From NCBI GenBank assembly GCA_036563665.1, contig DATCLY010000018.1, positions 1 through 64,000 on the forward strand: 64,000 nucleotides of DNA. The letters run 5' to 3'. This DNA comes from FEN-1219 sp036563665. GTDB lineage: Bacteria > Pseudomonadota > Gammaproteobacteria > Steroidobacterales > Rariloculaceae. The translations under genes and the position numbers were made by a program. Of the stretch, positions 33,237 through 41,258 are shown in pieces. Within the stretch, counting starts at the first letter, position 1. Every line of letters starts with the position of its first letter. The notes beneath the pieces are model-generated. The model had not been told where the DNA came from, ran no database searches, and worked only from the letters and a program-made list of their open reading frames with translations.

Positions 33237-33599
33237 TCAGCCGAGGACGCGTTTGATCGTCGCGAGCAGCGTGTCGGGATCGAAGGGCTTGACCAGCCAG
33301 CCGGTGGCGCCCGCGGCTTTCCCGGCCTGCTTCTTGTCCTCGCCGGACTCGGTGGTGAGCAGCAGGATGGGCGTGAACTTGTACTCGGGCAGGCCCCGGA
33401 GCTCACGCACGAGCGTGATGCCGTCCATCTTCGGCATGTTCACGTCGGAGATCACGAGGTCCGTCGCCGAGGTCCGCGCGAAGTCGAGCGCCTCCACGCC
33501 GTCCGCCGCCTCGAACACCTCGTGTCCGGCCTGCTTGAGGGTGAAGCAGACCATCTGCCGCAATGAAGCGGAGTCGTCGACCGCGAGAATTCTTGCCAT
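33237..33599 (-). CDS. cheY: CheY-like chemotaxis response regulator
   Basis: This 120-aa single-domain receiver has acidic pair DD (VDDSASLRQM), phospho-Asp in LVISDVNMPKMDGIT, Thr in LLLTTESGEDKK and Lys in WLVKPFDPD. Its position just before cheA makes it the motor-binding output of this cluster, or a companion sink. No cheZ phosphatase gene is seen in the window. It lies 13 nt after the STAS gene and 14 nt before cheA. Confidence 0.93.
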   Translation of the reverse strand: MARILAVDDSASLRQMVCFTLKQAGHEVFEAADGVEALDFARTSATDLVISDVNMPKMDGITLVRELRGLPEYKFTPILLLTTESGEDKKQAGKAAGATGWLVKPFDPDTLLATIKRVLG

Positions 33600-33612
33600 T
33601 CGCTGTGACCCG

Positions 33613-33861
33613 TTATTGGCTGTTCAAGAGATGGGCGAGACCGAGCGACGTGAAAGCCGCCTGGACGCAGGCCGCCGGCTCCTCGAGCTTGATCCCCGCG
33701 GCGAGCGCCGCCGCGAGCAGCTGGACGCCCGTGGTGTCGATGCGGGTGACGGCCGCCCCATCCAGGCTGCCGCCGCCCGCCGCCGCGAGCGCCGCGACCT
33801 GCCGGTGGACGTCCGCCACGTGGCGAATGTCGAGCTGCTCCGGAAGCCGATAGCGCGTCAT
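33613..33861 (-). CDS. STAS-domain protein heading the chemotaxis operon
   Basis: This 82-aa protein is a minimal STAS domain (anti-anti-sigma / SpoIIAA-like). The conserved loop reads RIDTTGVQLL (40-49), with Thr43 at the position of the phosphorylated Ser in SpoIIAA, so phospho-switching by an unknown kinase is possible. It is the first gene after the sigma-28 promoter and precedes cheY by 13 nt. STAS proteins at the head of che operons are known in other proteobacteria, but their role is poorly defined. No RsbW-type kinase is encoded nearby. Confidence 0.82.
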   Translation of the reverse strand: MTRYRLPEQLDIRHVADVHRQVAALAAAGGGSLDGAAVTRIDTTGVQLLAAALAAGIKLEEPAACVQAAFTSLGLAHLLNSQ

Positions 33862-33891
33862 CGAGGGATTCCGCCTACGTGCATGCGCTAC

Positions 33892-33918
33892 GTATCGGCG
33901 GATCGGGGCCGGGCTTTA
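33892..33918 (-). promoter_or_regulatory. Sigma-28 promoter of the STAS-cheY-cheA chemotaxis operon
   Basis: Minus-strand TAAAGCCC (33911-33918), 11-nt spacer, GCCGATAC (33892-33899). Predicted start near 33885, about 24 nt before the STAS ATG. The following genes through cheB are spaced by 43 nt or less, so it should drive the whole operon. Confidence 0.85.
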
Positions 33919-33983
33919 GCGCGCGGCGCGTGCGCTGCGTCGCGCCGCGGAAAGAAACATCGGGCGCCCGGCGGCGCCCGGGA

Positions 33984-34445
33984 TCAGCAGACCGCGAGGT
34001 CGCGGCCGCGCGGCTCGCGGAGGGCCTCGCCGGTCTCCGCGTAGCCGGCCGCCGCGGGAGCCCGCCCGAGCAGGCGCAGCGCCGCGGCCGTGCTGCGCTG
34101 CGCGGCGGCGGTTGCGCCGCCCGCCGCCTCGTTCAGCTCGCGGCAACGCGCGAGCAGCTCGAGCACCCGCGGCCACGCGGCCGGCGCCGCGCCGGCCGCG
34201 GCCGCCGCGAGCAACGCCTCGCCGTCCGCCGACCCGAGCAGCGTCTCCACGTCGCGGAGCGCGGCGCGCTTCGCCTCCACGGCTTCGAGCAGCGCGGAGG
34301 GGTTCGCGAGGGCGAGGGCCTCGGTCTCGCGCCGCAGCGCGCGCTCGAGCTCCTCGAGCGCGGCGGCGAGGCGCAGCGAGGGCAGGTCGGCAGACCGCGG
34401 CCGCTCGGCTGGCGCGTCGGGGCGGGAGCGGGGTGCGAGCGGCAT
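33984..34445 (-). CDS. flgN: FlgN-type flagellar export chaperone
   Basis: FlgN chaperones the hook-filament junction proteins FlgK and FlgL. The 153-aa protein is helical with a long Leu/Ala/Glu-rich coiled coil (about 25-125; LRLAAALEELERALRRETEAL) and a short tail reading AAGYAETGEALREP, resembling the FlgN C-terminus that binds cargo. Sequence identity to named FlgN proteins is low in this family, so the call rests on pattern plus its place 12 nt after flgM, the common flgM-flgN pair. Confidence 0.8.
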   Translation of the reverse strand: MPLAPRSRPDAPAERPRSADLPSLRLAAALEELERALRRETEALALANPSALLEAVEAKRAALRDVETLLGSADGEALLAAAAAGAAPAAWPRVLELLARCRELNEAAGGATAAAQRSTAAALRLLGRAPAAAGYAETGEALREPRGRDLAVC

Positions 34446-34457
34446 ACGGGCGCGGCA

Positions 34458-34772
34458 TCAGCGCTCGGTCGGCGGGTTGTCGAACTCGAAGAGCTTCGCC
34501 GCGATCTCCGCGCCGCTCGGCCGGTAGGTGCCCGCCGCGATGGCCTCCTTGAGGGCCGCCACCTTCTGCCGGTCCACCGGCGCTCCGGATTCGTTCGCGC
34601 CGGCCGCGCCCTTCAGGAGCTCCTGCGCCGTCTTCGTCAGCGTGACGCGCTCGGCGCCGCTCGCGGCGTCGCGGCCGCGTTCCTCGCTCGCGCCCGGCCG
34701 GATCCTGGTCTCCACCTGGGCGTCGGCGCGGCGCGTGTCGATCTTATTGTTGGATGTGTCGCGTATTTCCAT
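34458..34772 (-). CDS. flgM: Anti-sigma-28 factor FlgM
   Basis: FlgM binds FliA until the hook is complete, then leaves through the export apparatus. The 104-aa protein has a disordered, polar N-terminal half and a C-terminal region with VDRQKVAALKEAIAAGTYRPS and AEIAAKLFEFD, the sigma-28-binding helices. The ATG at 34772 fits the family start (EIRDTSNN). It has its own sigma-28 promoter, giving the usual feedback loop, and is followed by flgN. Confidence 0.93.
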   Translation of the reverse strand: MEIRDTSNNKIDTRRADAQVETRIRPGASEERGRDAASGAERVTLTKTAQELLKGAAGANESGAPVDRQKVAALKEAIAAGTYRPSGAEIAAKLFEFDNPPTER

Positions 34773-34834
34773 GGTCGTCGGTCCCCTGTCGATCCGGCCC
34801 CCGAACCCGGGTGGCGTGCACCTCTCCGCGGTCG

Positions 34835-34861
34835 TTATCGGCCGTGCCCGGGAAACCTTTA
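34835..34861 (-). promoter_or_regulatory. Sigma-28 promoter of flgM, sharing bases with the flgA stop
   Basis: Minus-strand TAAAGGTT (34854-34861), 11-nt spacer, GCCGATAA (34835-34842): an exact -10 and near-exact -35. The TAA stop codon of flgA (34859-34861) forms the first three bases of the -35 box. Predicted start near 34828, about 56 nt before the flgM ATG. Confidence 0.88.
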
Positions 34862-35617
34862 GCCCCCCGGACCCGCGGCGTAGGCGGCGTCGAAGGCCGG
34901 CAGGCGGCCCCCGGTGCGCACGGCGCCGCTCGCATCCACCACGCCCTCCACCACCATGCGCGAGCGCAGGTTGCGGACCCGGACCCGCTCGCCCGCCGCG
35001 GCGTCGCCGAGGGCCTCGCCTTCGCTGCGAACCGCCACGGGGCTGTCGCCGGCCACGAGCGTCACGCGCTGGCCGCGCCGCACGAGCTTCGGCCGCTCGA
35101 GCAGCGTCGGCGCGAGGGCGGTCCCCGGGCGGGCGGGGCGCCGCAGCGTCATGCCCAAGGCTTCCTCGAGCCGCGTGAGGTACCCGGTCCCGAGGCCGGC
35201 GACGTCGCGCGTCTCGAGCCGCACGTCGCTCGCCGTGAGCGGCTCGCCCAGCGCGACCGGCGCGGCCAGGACGACGACGTCCACGAGCGCCTTGACGCGC
35301 ACCGGCACATACAGGGACCAGCCCGGGGCCACGGGGCAGCGCACGCCGACGGTGACGTGCGCGCCCGGCGCGTGCGCCGGCGGGTCGAACGCTTCGAGCT
35401 CCGCGGGGCAAGCCGGCAGCGCGAGCCGCGGGTCGAGGCGCGCCGCCTCGACCTCGACCTCCGCGCCCGCGGGCGCGAACGAACGGGCCGCGGAGAGCGC
35501 TCGATCGGCGGCGACGGCGCGGATGCGCTCGTGGCGCTCGAGGCCGGCCGCGCTCGCGCCGAGCGTGGTGATCAGGCACAGCGCGGCGGCGAGCCCGGCC
35601 GATAGCACTCGCTTCAT
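34859..35617 (-). CDS. flgA: Flagellar P-ring assembly chaperone FlgA
   Basis: FlgA acts in the periplasm to help assemble the FlgI P-ring. The 252-aa protein starts at the ATG at 35617 and has a signal peptide (1-24: LSAGLAAALCLITTLGASAA). The C-terminal SAF domain shows VLAAPVALGEPLTASDVRLE, then GTALAPTLLERPKLVRRGQRVTL and VRVRNLRSRMVVEG, typical FlgA blocks. It has a sigma-54 promoter about 75 nt upstream and is divergent from cheV. Confidence 0.92.
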   Translation of the reverse strand: MKRVLSAGLAAALCLITTLGASAAGLERHERIRAVAADRALSAARSFAPAGAEVEVEAARLDPRLALPACPAELEAFDPPAHAPGAHVTVGVRCPVAPGWSLYVPVRVKALVDVVVLAAPVALGEPLTASDVRLETRDVAGLGTGYLTRLEEALGMTLRRPARPGTALAPTLLERPKLVRRGQRVTLVAGDSPVAVRSEGEALGDAAAGERVRVRNLRSRMVVEGVVDASGAVRTGGRLPAFDAAYAAGPGG

Positions 35618-35691
35618 CGTGATCGTGACTCCTAAATCTTCCAAGCGACCGTCAGAATTCCGACGCAGAGCGCCGCTCCACTGAGGGGTGG

Positions 35692-35707
35692 AGCAAGATC
35701 CATGCCA
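35692..35707 (-). promoter_or_regulatory. Sigma-54 promoter of flgA
   Basis: Minus-strand TGGCATG (35701-35707), GATC, TTGCT (35692-35696). The GG and GC doublets are 10 nt apart, the invariant -24/-12 geometry. The start would be near 35681, about 64 nt before the flgA ATG. A FleQ-type activator is encoded downstream in the window. Confidence 0.8.
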
Positions 35708-35787
35708 CGCGCGGAACGTGCCCGCGGCGAGGAGCATCGGGCCGGCGTCGCGCAGGCCGCGCTACAGAAACGGCGCGCGCGGCCGAT

Positions 35788-36735
35788 ATGGCTGCCGTGC
35801 AGCACGTCCTCGAAAACGTCGATCGGCTGACGCGCCTCATCGGCGAGAACCGGCTGGAGCTCCTGCTGTTCCGGCTCGGCTCGGCGCAGCTGTACGGCAT
35901 CAACGTCTTCAAGGTTAGGGAGGTCGTTCACAGCCCGCCGCTCGCGCGCTTCCCGCTCGGCCATCCGCTGGTGGCCGGGCTCGCGCGCGTGCGCGGCGTG
36001 ACCGTGCCCGTGCTCGACGTGGCGCGCGCCATCGGCTTGCCGTCGCTCGCGCCCGAGGACGCGCGCTACGTCGTGCTGACGGAGTTCAGCCGCTCGGTGC
36101 AAGGGCTCGCGGTGAGCGGCATCGAGCGGATCATCAACGCGAGCTGGGACAAGATCCAGCCGCCGCCCACCGAGGATCCCGAGCGCACGCACGTCACGGC
36201 CATCACCTACTACGGCGACAGGCTCGTGCAGATCATCGACGTGGAGCGCGTGCTCGACCTGGTCATCGGTCCCGCCCCGCGCGTGGCCGCGGAGGTGGCC
36301 GCCGCGGCGCGGGGCGCGCTCGCGGGCAAGCCGCGGCGGGCGCTCGTGGCCGACGACTCGGCCGTCGCGCGCAATCAGATCCGCCGGGCGCTCGAGGACA
36401 TCGGCGTCGAGGCGATTCTCTGCAACGACGGCGCCCAGGCGCTCGAGCGGCTCACGGCGTGGGCGCGGGAAGGCAAGGTGGACGAGCACGTCGCCATGGT
36501 GATCTCGGACATCGAGATGCCGCGGATGGACGGCTACACGCTCGTGCGGCAGATCCGCCAGGATCCGCGCCTCGCGCACTTGCACGTGATGATGCACTCC
36601 TCGCTCAGCGGGCGATTCAACAGCCAGGCGTGTCGCGCGGCGGGGGCCGACCAGCTGCTCGCCAAGTTCGAGCCGAACGAGCTCGCGCGGGCCGTCGTGA
36701 CGTATCTCGCGGGGAGGCCGGCGCTGCCCTCGTAG
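35788..36735 (+). CDS. cheV: Chemotaxis protein CheV
   Basis: CheV is a CheW-receiver fusion that joins the array and tunes adaptation. The 315-aa protein begins with a CheW domain (about 15-165; NRLELLLFRLGSAQLYGINVFKVREVV) and ends with a receiver (about 185-312; LVADDSAVARNQIRRAL, phospho-Asp in ISDIEMPRMDG, Lys in LAKFEPNEL). It sits just upstream of flgB, as in pseudomonads where cheV(-cheR) lies between flgA and flgB; here cheR is elsewhere. No clear Shine-Dalgarno precedes the ATG. Confidence 0.94.
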   Translation: MAAVQHVLENVDRLTRLIGENRLELLLFRLGSAQLYGINVFKVREVVHSPPLARFPLGHPLVAGLARVRGVTVPVLDVARAIGLPSLAPEDARYVVLTEFSRSVQGLAVSGIERIINASWDKIQPPPTEDPERTHVTAITYYGDRLVQIIDVERVLDLVIGPAPRVAAEVAAAARGALAGKPRRALVADDSAVARNQIRRALEDIGVEAILCNDGAQALERLTAWAREGKVDEHVAMVISDIEMPRMDGYTLVRQIRQDPRLAHLHVMMHSSLSGRFNSQACRAAGADQLLAKFEPNELARAVVTYLAGRPALPS

Positions 36736-36847
36736 CGCCCGCTCTCGCTCCGCGCCGGCAAACCGAGGCGGCAACATCCTGCCGCCGCGGCGGCAAACCT
36801 TTGCCTCTTTCCGCCTCCGGCAACGTTGCGAGGCGGGCGTCATCGCG

Positions 36848-36863
36848 TGGCACGAAGCTTGCA
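36848..36863 (+). promoter_or_regulatory. Sigma-54 promoter of the flgB-L operon
   Basis: TGGCACG (36848-36854), AAGC, TTGCA (36859-36863). Both boxes match consensus, with 10 nt between GG and GC. The start is expected near 36874, about 30 nt before flgB. Spacing between genes is short from flgB to flgL, so one transcript probably covers all. Confidence 0.88.
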
Positions 36864-36903
36864 CCCGCCGCCGTCCGGGACGGGACCGCAAGGTGGCTCG
36901 CCG

Positions 36904-37299
36904 ATGAACAAGCTGATCGACGCCGCGCTCGGCATCCATCCGCAGGCGCTCGCCGTGGGCGCGCGCCGGCTCGAGGTGCTCGCGGCGAACCTCGCGAACG
37001 CCGACACGCCGGGCTTCAAGGCGCGCGACGTGGACTTCCGCGCCGCGCTCGCCACGGCCACCGGCGAGCGCGCCGGCCGGCTCGAGGCCACGCATCCGAA
37101 GCACCTGACCGCGCCGCGCGCGAGCGCAGCGCCCGAGCTGCGTTACCGCATTCCGAACGAGCCGTCGCTGGACGGCAATACGGTCGAGGGGCCGCTCGAG
37201 CAGGCCGCGTTCGCGGAGGCCGCCGTGCGCTACCAGGCGAGCCTCGATTTCCTCGCGCAGCGCATCGAAGGGCTGCGCAAGGCGCTGCGCGGCGAGTGA
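36904..37299 (+). CDS. flgB: Flagellar proximal rod protein FlgB
   Basis: FlgB is a 131-aa proximal-rod subunit exported by the flagellar type III system. The start at 36904 follows GCAAGGTGG. The conserved N-terminal rod motif reads VLAANLANADTPGFKARDVDF (about 30-50, written here in two parts: ANLANADTPG and KARDVDF). The C-terminal helix FAEAAVRYQASLDFLAQRI is the partner heptad region. First gene after the sigma-54 promoter. Confidence 0.95.
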   Translation: MNKLIDAALGIHPQALAVGARRLEVLAANLANADTPGFKARDVDFRAALATATGERAGRLEATHPKHLTAPRASAAPELRYRIPNEPSLDGNTVEGPLEQAAFAEAAVRYQASLDFLAQRIEGLRKALRGE

Positions 37300-37312
37300 T
37301 CCTGGAGGCTTC

Positions 37313-37726
37313 GTGAATCTGTTCAAGATCTTCGACATTTCCGGGTCCGCGCTGTCCGCGCAGTCCGTGCGGCTCAACACCGTCGCGAGCAACCTCGCGA
37401 ACGCCGACGTGCCGAGCGCCACCGCGGACGGCGTGTACAAGGCGCGCCATCCGGTGTTCGCCGCCGTGCTGCGCGCCGTGGGGACGGAAACCGCGGGCGG
37501 CGTGCGCGTGACCGGCATCGTGGAGAGCGAGCGTCCGCCGCGCGTGGAGTACCGCCCCGGCCATCCGCTCGCGAACGAGGAAGGTTACGTCTACCTGCCC
37601 GCCGTCAACGTCGTGGAGGAGATGGCGGACATGATCTCGGCCTCGCGCAGCTACCAGAGCAACGTCGAGGTGCTCGACACCATCAAGCAGCTCATGCTGC
37701 GCACGCTCCAGCTCGGTCAGCGCTGA
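37313..37726 (+). CDS. flgC: Flagellar proximal rod protein FlgC
   Basis: FlgC is the second proximal-rod subunit, 137 aa. The GTG start at 37313 is preceded by GGAGG. Hallmarks are LNTVASNLANADVPSAT near residue 25, the central YVYLPAVNVVEEMADMI, and the C-terminal SRSYQSNVEVLDTIKQLML. It begins 13 nt after flgB. Confidence 0.95.
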   Translation: MNLFKIFDISGSALSAQSVRLNTVASNLANADVPSATADGVYKARHPVFAAVLRAVGTETAGGVRVTGIVESERPPRVEYRPGHPLANEEGYVYLPAVNVVEEMADMISASRSYQSNVEVLDTIKQLMLRTLQLGQR

Positions 37727-37749
37727 AGGCCCTGGGGGAATTCATCGCC

Positions 37750-38409
37750 ATGGCAATCGACACCGGCATCGTCAACGGCTTAGGGCTCGGTCCGCGGCAG
37801 ACGGAAGAGTCGAGCGAGCGGCTCGGCCAGGCCGAGTTCCTCGAGCTCATGATCACGCAGCTGCGCAACCAGGACCCGTTCAAGCCCATGGACAGCGGCG
37901 AGTTCCTGGGACAGCTCGCGCAGTTCGGCACGGTTTCCGGCATCGGCGACATGCAGCGGTCGCTCGAGGAGCTCGCGGGCGCCGTGCGCGGCAGCCAGAC
38001 GCTGCAGGCCGCCGCGCTCGTGGACCGCGACGTGTGGGTGGCCGCGAGCGAGGCGTGGCTGCCGCCCGAGGGCTCGCTGCGCGTGCGCGTCGAGACGCCC
38101 GAGGGGGCCACGCGCGCCACCGTGCGCATTCACGACCTGCGCGGCCAGGTGGTCGCGGAGCTGCCGATCGGCGTCGACGGCGACGCCGTGCTCGAGTGGG
38201 ACGGCACGCTGCCCGGCGGCGGCCGCGCCGAGCCGGGGTTCTACGAGCTCGAGGCGAGCGTCGAGGTGGACGGCAAGACCGAGGCCGCCGCGACGCTGGT
38301 GTCGGGCCGCGTGGAGAGCGTGAGCACCCACGGCCCGGCGGGAACGTTGTCGCTGACGGTCACCGGCGTGGGGCAGGTGAGCTTGCGCGACGTGCGCGAC
38401 ATCGGCTGA
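37750..38409 (+). CDS. flgD: Hook-capping protein FlgD
   Basis: FlgD is the scaffold that caps the growing hook. The 219-aa protein shows the N-terminal cap motif QAEFLELMITQLRNQDPFKPM followed by GEFLGQLAQFGTVSGI, then a FlgD Ig/Tudor-like domain (about 95-210) with VRIHDLRGQVV and EWDGTLPGGGRAEPG. It lies 23 nt after flgC and before flgE. Confidence 0.95.
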   Translation: MAIDTGIVNGLGLGPRQTEESSERLGQAEFLELMITQLRNQDPFKPMDSGEFLGQLAQFGTVSGIGDMQRSLEELAGAVRGSQTLQAAALVDRDVWVAASEAWLPPEGSLRVRVETPEGATRATVRIHDLRGQVVAELPIGVDGDAVLEWDGTLPGGGRAEPGFYELEASVEVDGKTEAAATLVSGRVESVSTHGPAGTLSLTVTGVGQVSLRDVRDIG

Positions 38410-38463
38410 CGCTCGCACGCCGATCGCGTCCGCATCCGATTCATACCGAACGAGGAGTAGCAC

Positions 38464-39684
38464 ATGCCGTTTCGCACAGCGCTGAGCGGGCTCAACGCCG
38501 CCGCGGCGGACCTCAGGGTCACCGGGCACAACATCGCCAACGCCAGCACCCAGGGGTTCAAGCAGTCGCGCGCCGAGTTCGCCGACGTGTTCGCCGTGGC
38601 CTACGCGGGCATCAGCCGCACGGCCATCGGCTCCGGCGTGAAGCTCGCCGCCGTGACGCAGCAGTTCACGCAGGGCAACATCGATTTCACCGGCAACAAC
38701 CTCGACCTCGCGCTCTCCGGTCGCGGCTTCTTCGTGCTGAGCGACGACGGCGCGCGCGTGTACAGCCGCGACGGGGCCTTCCAGATCGACCGCGAGGGCT
38801 ACGTGGTGAACGCCGCCGGCAAGCGCCTGCAGGCGTACCCCGTGGCGGACCGGCTCACCGGCACGTTCGACACTGGCAGGCTGGCCGACCTGCGGCTGGT
38901 GACGACGGAAGCGCCGCCGCGGGCCACGTCGCGCGTGGAGGCCGCGTTCAATCTCGCCGCAGGGGCGGCCGACCTCTCCGCCACGCCGTTCGATCCGGAC
39001 GATCCCGCGAGCTACCAGTTCACCACCTCGCTGACCGTCTACGATTCGCTCGGCGAGGCGCACACCGCCGACCTCTACTTCCGCGGCGCGGGCGCGCTGC
39101 AGTGGCAGGCCTTCCTCGCTATCGACGGCAACCAGGTGGGCGCCGCGCAGCCCCTCGAGTTCGACTCGTCGGGCAGCATCATCGCGCCGACGACGCCGTT
39201 CAGCTTCGGCACTTTCACGCCCGGCAACGGCGCGGCGCCGCTCGACATCGAGTTCGATTTCTCCCAGGCCACGCAGTACGGCAGCACCTACGGCGCGAAC
39301 GCCCTGCAGCAGGACGGCTTCGCGACCGGCCGGCTCACGGGCGTGGACATCGACTCGAGCGGCGTGGTGTCGGCGCGCTTCACCAACGGCTTCTCGCTGC
39401 CGCTCGGTCAGGTGGCCGTGGCGAGCTTCGCGAATCCGCAGGGCCTGCAGCAGCTCGGCGACAACGTCTGGGGCGAGACCTTCGCCGCGGGCGAGCCGCT
39501 GTTCGGCGTGGCGGGACGCGGCGATTTCGGCCTGATCCAGTCGGGCGGGCTCGAAGCCTCCAACGTGGACATCGCCGAGCAGCTCGTGAGGCTCATCACC
39601 GCGCAGCGCAACTTCCAGGCGAACTCGCAGGTGATCAGCACCGCCGACGCGGTCACGCAGAGCATCATCAACATCAGGCGCTGA
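38464..39684 (+). CDS. flgE: Flagellar hook protein FlgE
   Basis: FlgE is the hook subunit. At 406 aa it matches the family. The N-terminus has the rod/hook motif VTGHNIANASTQGFKQSRAEF; middle domains are beta-rich (about 80-320). The C-terminus has GGLEASNVDIAEQLVRLI and ANSQVISTADAVTQSI, the standard terminal helices. GAGGAG lies 7-12 nt upstream of the ATG. Confidence 0.96.
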   Translation: MPFRTALSGLNAAAADLRVTGHNIANASTQGFKQSRAEFADVFAVAYAGISRTAIGSGVKLAAVTQQFTQGNIDFTGNNLDLALSGRGFFVLSDDGARVYSRDGAFQIDREGYVVNAAGKRLQAYPVADRLTGTFDTGRLADLRLVTTEAPPRATSRVEAAFNLAAGAADLSATPFDPDDPASYQFTTSLTVYDSLGEAHTADLYFRGAGALQWQAFLAIDGNQVGAAQPLEFDSSGSIIAPTTPFSFGTFTPGNGAAPLDIEFDFSQATQYGSTYGANALQQDGFATGRLTGVDIDSSGVVSARFTNGFSLPLGQVAVASFANPQGLQQLGDNVWGETFAAGEPLFGVAGRGDFGLIQSGGLEASNVDIAEQLVRLITAQRNFQANSQVISTADAVTQSIINIRR

Positions 39685-39689
39685 CGCGG

Positions 39690-40436
39690 ATGGACCGCTT
39701 CGTTTACGTGGCGATGACGGGCGCCCGCGAGGCGCAGCTCGCCCAGGCCGTCGCGAGCCACAACCTCGCGAACGCCTCCACCACGGCGTTCCGCGCCACG
39801 CTCGCCGCGAGCGAGCACGTGGGCCTCGCGGGCCCGGGGCATGCGGCCGCGCGGGCCTACGCCGTCACCCAGGGCTACGGCGTCGATCTAACGCCCGGGC
39901 CGCTGCAGGCCACGGGGCGCGACCTCGACATCGCCATCGACGGCGAGGGCTGGCTCGCGGTGCAGGCGCCGGACGGCGGCGAGGCGTACACGCGGGCCGG
40001 CGACCTCGAGGTCGACGCGTTCGGCCTGCTCACCACGCGCGCCGGGCTGCCCGTGCTCGGCGAAGGCGGCCCGATCGCGCTGCCGCCGTTCGAGTCGCTC
40101 GAGATCGGCATCGACGGGACGATCAGCATCCGCCCCCCCGGCCAGGACGCGGCGGGGCTCGTCGTCGTGGACCGCATCCGCCTCGTGAACCCGCCGGCCG
40201 CGGATCTGCGCCGCGGCCCGGACGGCCTGCTGCGCATGGCGGACGGCTTGCCGCCGCCCGCGCCCGCCGCGGACGTGCGGGTGCGCTCCGGGATGCTCGA
40301 GGGGAGCAACGTGAACGTGGTGTCGGCGATGGTCGAGATGATCGAGCACGCCCGCGACTTCGAGCTGCAGGTGAAGCTCATGAGCACGGCCGAGGAGAAC
40401 GATCGCGCCTCCGCGGCCTTGATGCGGCTGCCGTGA
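39690..40436 (+). CDS. flgF: Flagellar proximal rod protein FlgF
   Basis: FlgF is a 248-aa rod subunit. It starts at the ATG at 39690 (DRFVYVAMTGAREAQ), 5 nt after flgE. The N-terminal motif SHNLANASTTAFRA and C-terminal MLEGSNVNVVSAMVEMIEHAR are typical; the long frame open upstream of this ATG is not part of the gene. Confidence 0.95.
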   Translation: MDRFVYVAMTGAREAQLAQAVASHNLANASTTAFRATLAASEHVGLAGPGHAAARAYAVTQGYGVDLTPGPLQATGRDLDIAIDGEGWLAVQAPDGGEAYTRAGDLEVDAFGLLTTRAGLPVLGEGGPIALPPFESLEIGIDGTISIRPPGQDAAGLVVVDRIRLVNPPAADLRRGPDGLLRMADGLPPPAPAADVRVRSGMLEGSNVNVVSAMVEMIEHARDFELQVKLMSTAEENDRASAALMRLP

Positions 40437-40462
40437 GGCCTTGAGCCGCGAGGGAACGCACG

Positions 40463-41254
40463 ATGAACGAAACGCTTTGGATCGCGAAGACCGGGCTCGA
40501 TGCGCAGCAGACGCGCATCTCGGTGATCGCCAACAATCTCGCGAACGTCAACACCAGCGGCTTCAAGAAGAGCCGCGCGGTGTTCGAGGACCTGATCTAC
40601 CAGAACGTGCGCCAGCCGGGCGCGCAGTCCTCGCAGAACACGCAGCTGCCGTCCGGGCTCATGCTCGGCACCGGCGTTCGCACCGTCGCCACGGAGAAGA
40701 CCTTCACCCAGGGCAATCTCGTGCAGACGGACAACGCGCTCGACGTGGCCATCGAGGGCCGCGGCTTCTTCCAGGTGCTGCTGCCGGACGGCACGGTGGC
40801 CTACACGCGCGACGGCTCCTTCCAGGTGAACCGCGACGGCCAGCTCGTGACCGCGAGCGGCTTCGAGGTGCAGCCGGGCATCGTGATCCCGGAGAACGCG
40901 CTGACGGTGTCCATCAGCCAGGACGGCATCGTGGCGGCCACGGTGCCCGGCGCCACCGCGCCCGTCGAGGTGGGCACGCTGCAGCTCGCCGATTTCGTGA
41001 ACCCCGCGGGGCTGCAGCCGATCGGCCGGAACCTCCTGATCGAGACGGCCGCGAGCGGCGCGCCGCAGACCGGCTCGCCCGGCCAGGCCGGGCTCGGCAC
41101 GGTCGTGCAGGGCGCGCTCGAGGCGTCGAACGTCAACACCGTGGAGGAGCTCGTGAACATGATCGAGGCGCAGCGCGCCTACGAGATCAACTCGAAGGCC
41201 ATCGCGGCCGCGGACGAGATGCTGCAGTTCGCCAACAACACGCTGGGACGGTAA
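40463..41254 (+). CDS. flgG: Flagellar distal rod protein FlgG
   Basis: FlgG forms the distal rod. The 263-aa protein has ANNLANVNTSGFKKSRAVFED at the N-terminus, the distal-rod segment QNTQLPSGLMLGTGVRTVAT (characteristic of FlgG rather than FlgE), and the C-terminal LEASNVNTVEELVNMIEAQRA. It follows flgF by 26 nt. Confidence 0.96.
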   Translation: MNETLWIAKTGLDAQQTRISVIANNLANVNTSGFKKSRAVFEDLIYQNVRQPGAQSSQNTQLPSGLMLGTGVRTVATEKTFTQGNLVQTDNALDVAIEGRGFFQVLLPDGTVAYTRDGSFQVNRDGQLVTASGFEVQPGIVIPENALTVSISQDGIVAATVPGATAPVEVGTLQLADFVNPAGLQPIGRNLLIETAASGAPQTGSPGQAGLGTVVQGALEASNVNTVEELVNMIEAQRAYEINSKAIAAADEMLQFANNTLGR

Positions 41255-41258
41255 GGCC

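Noticed and set aside
35761..35789. Sigma-28-like TACAGAAA-N11-GCCGATAT before cheV
   Set aside because: The -10 overlaps the cheV start codon and the -35 is poor, so it could not produce a translatable cheV mRNA.
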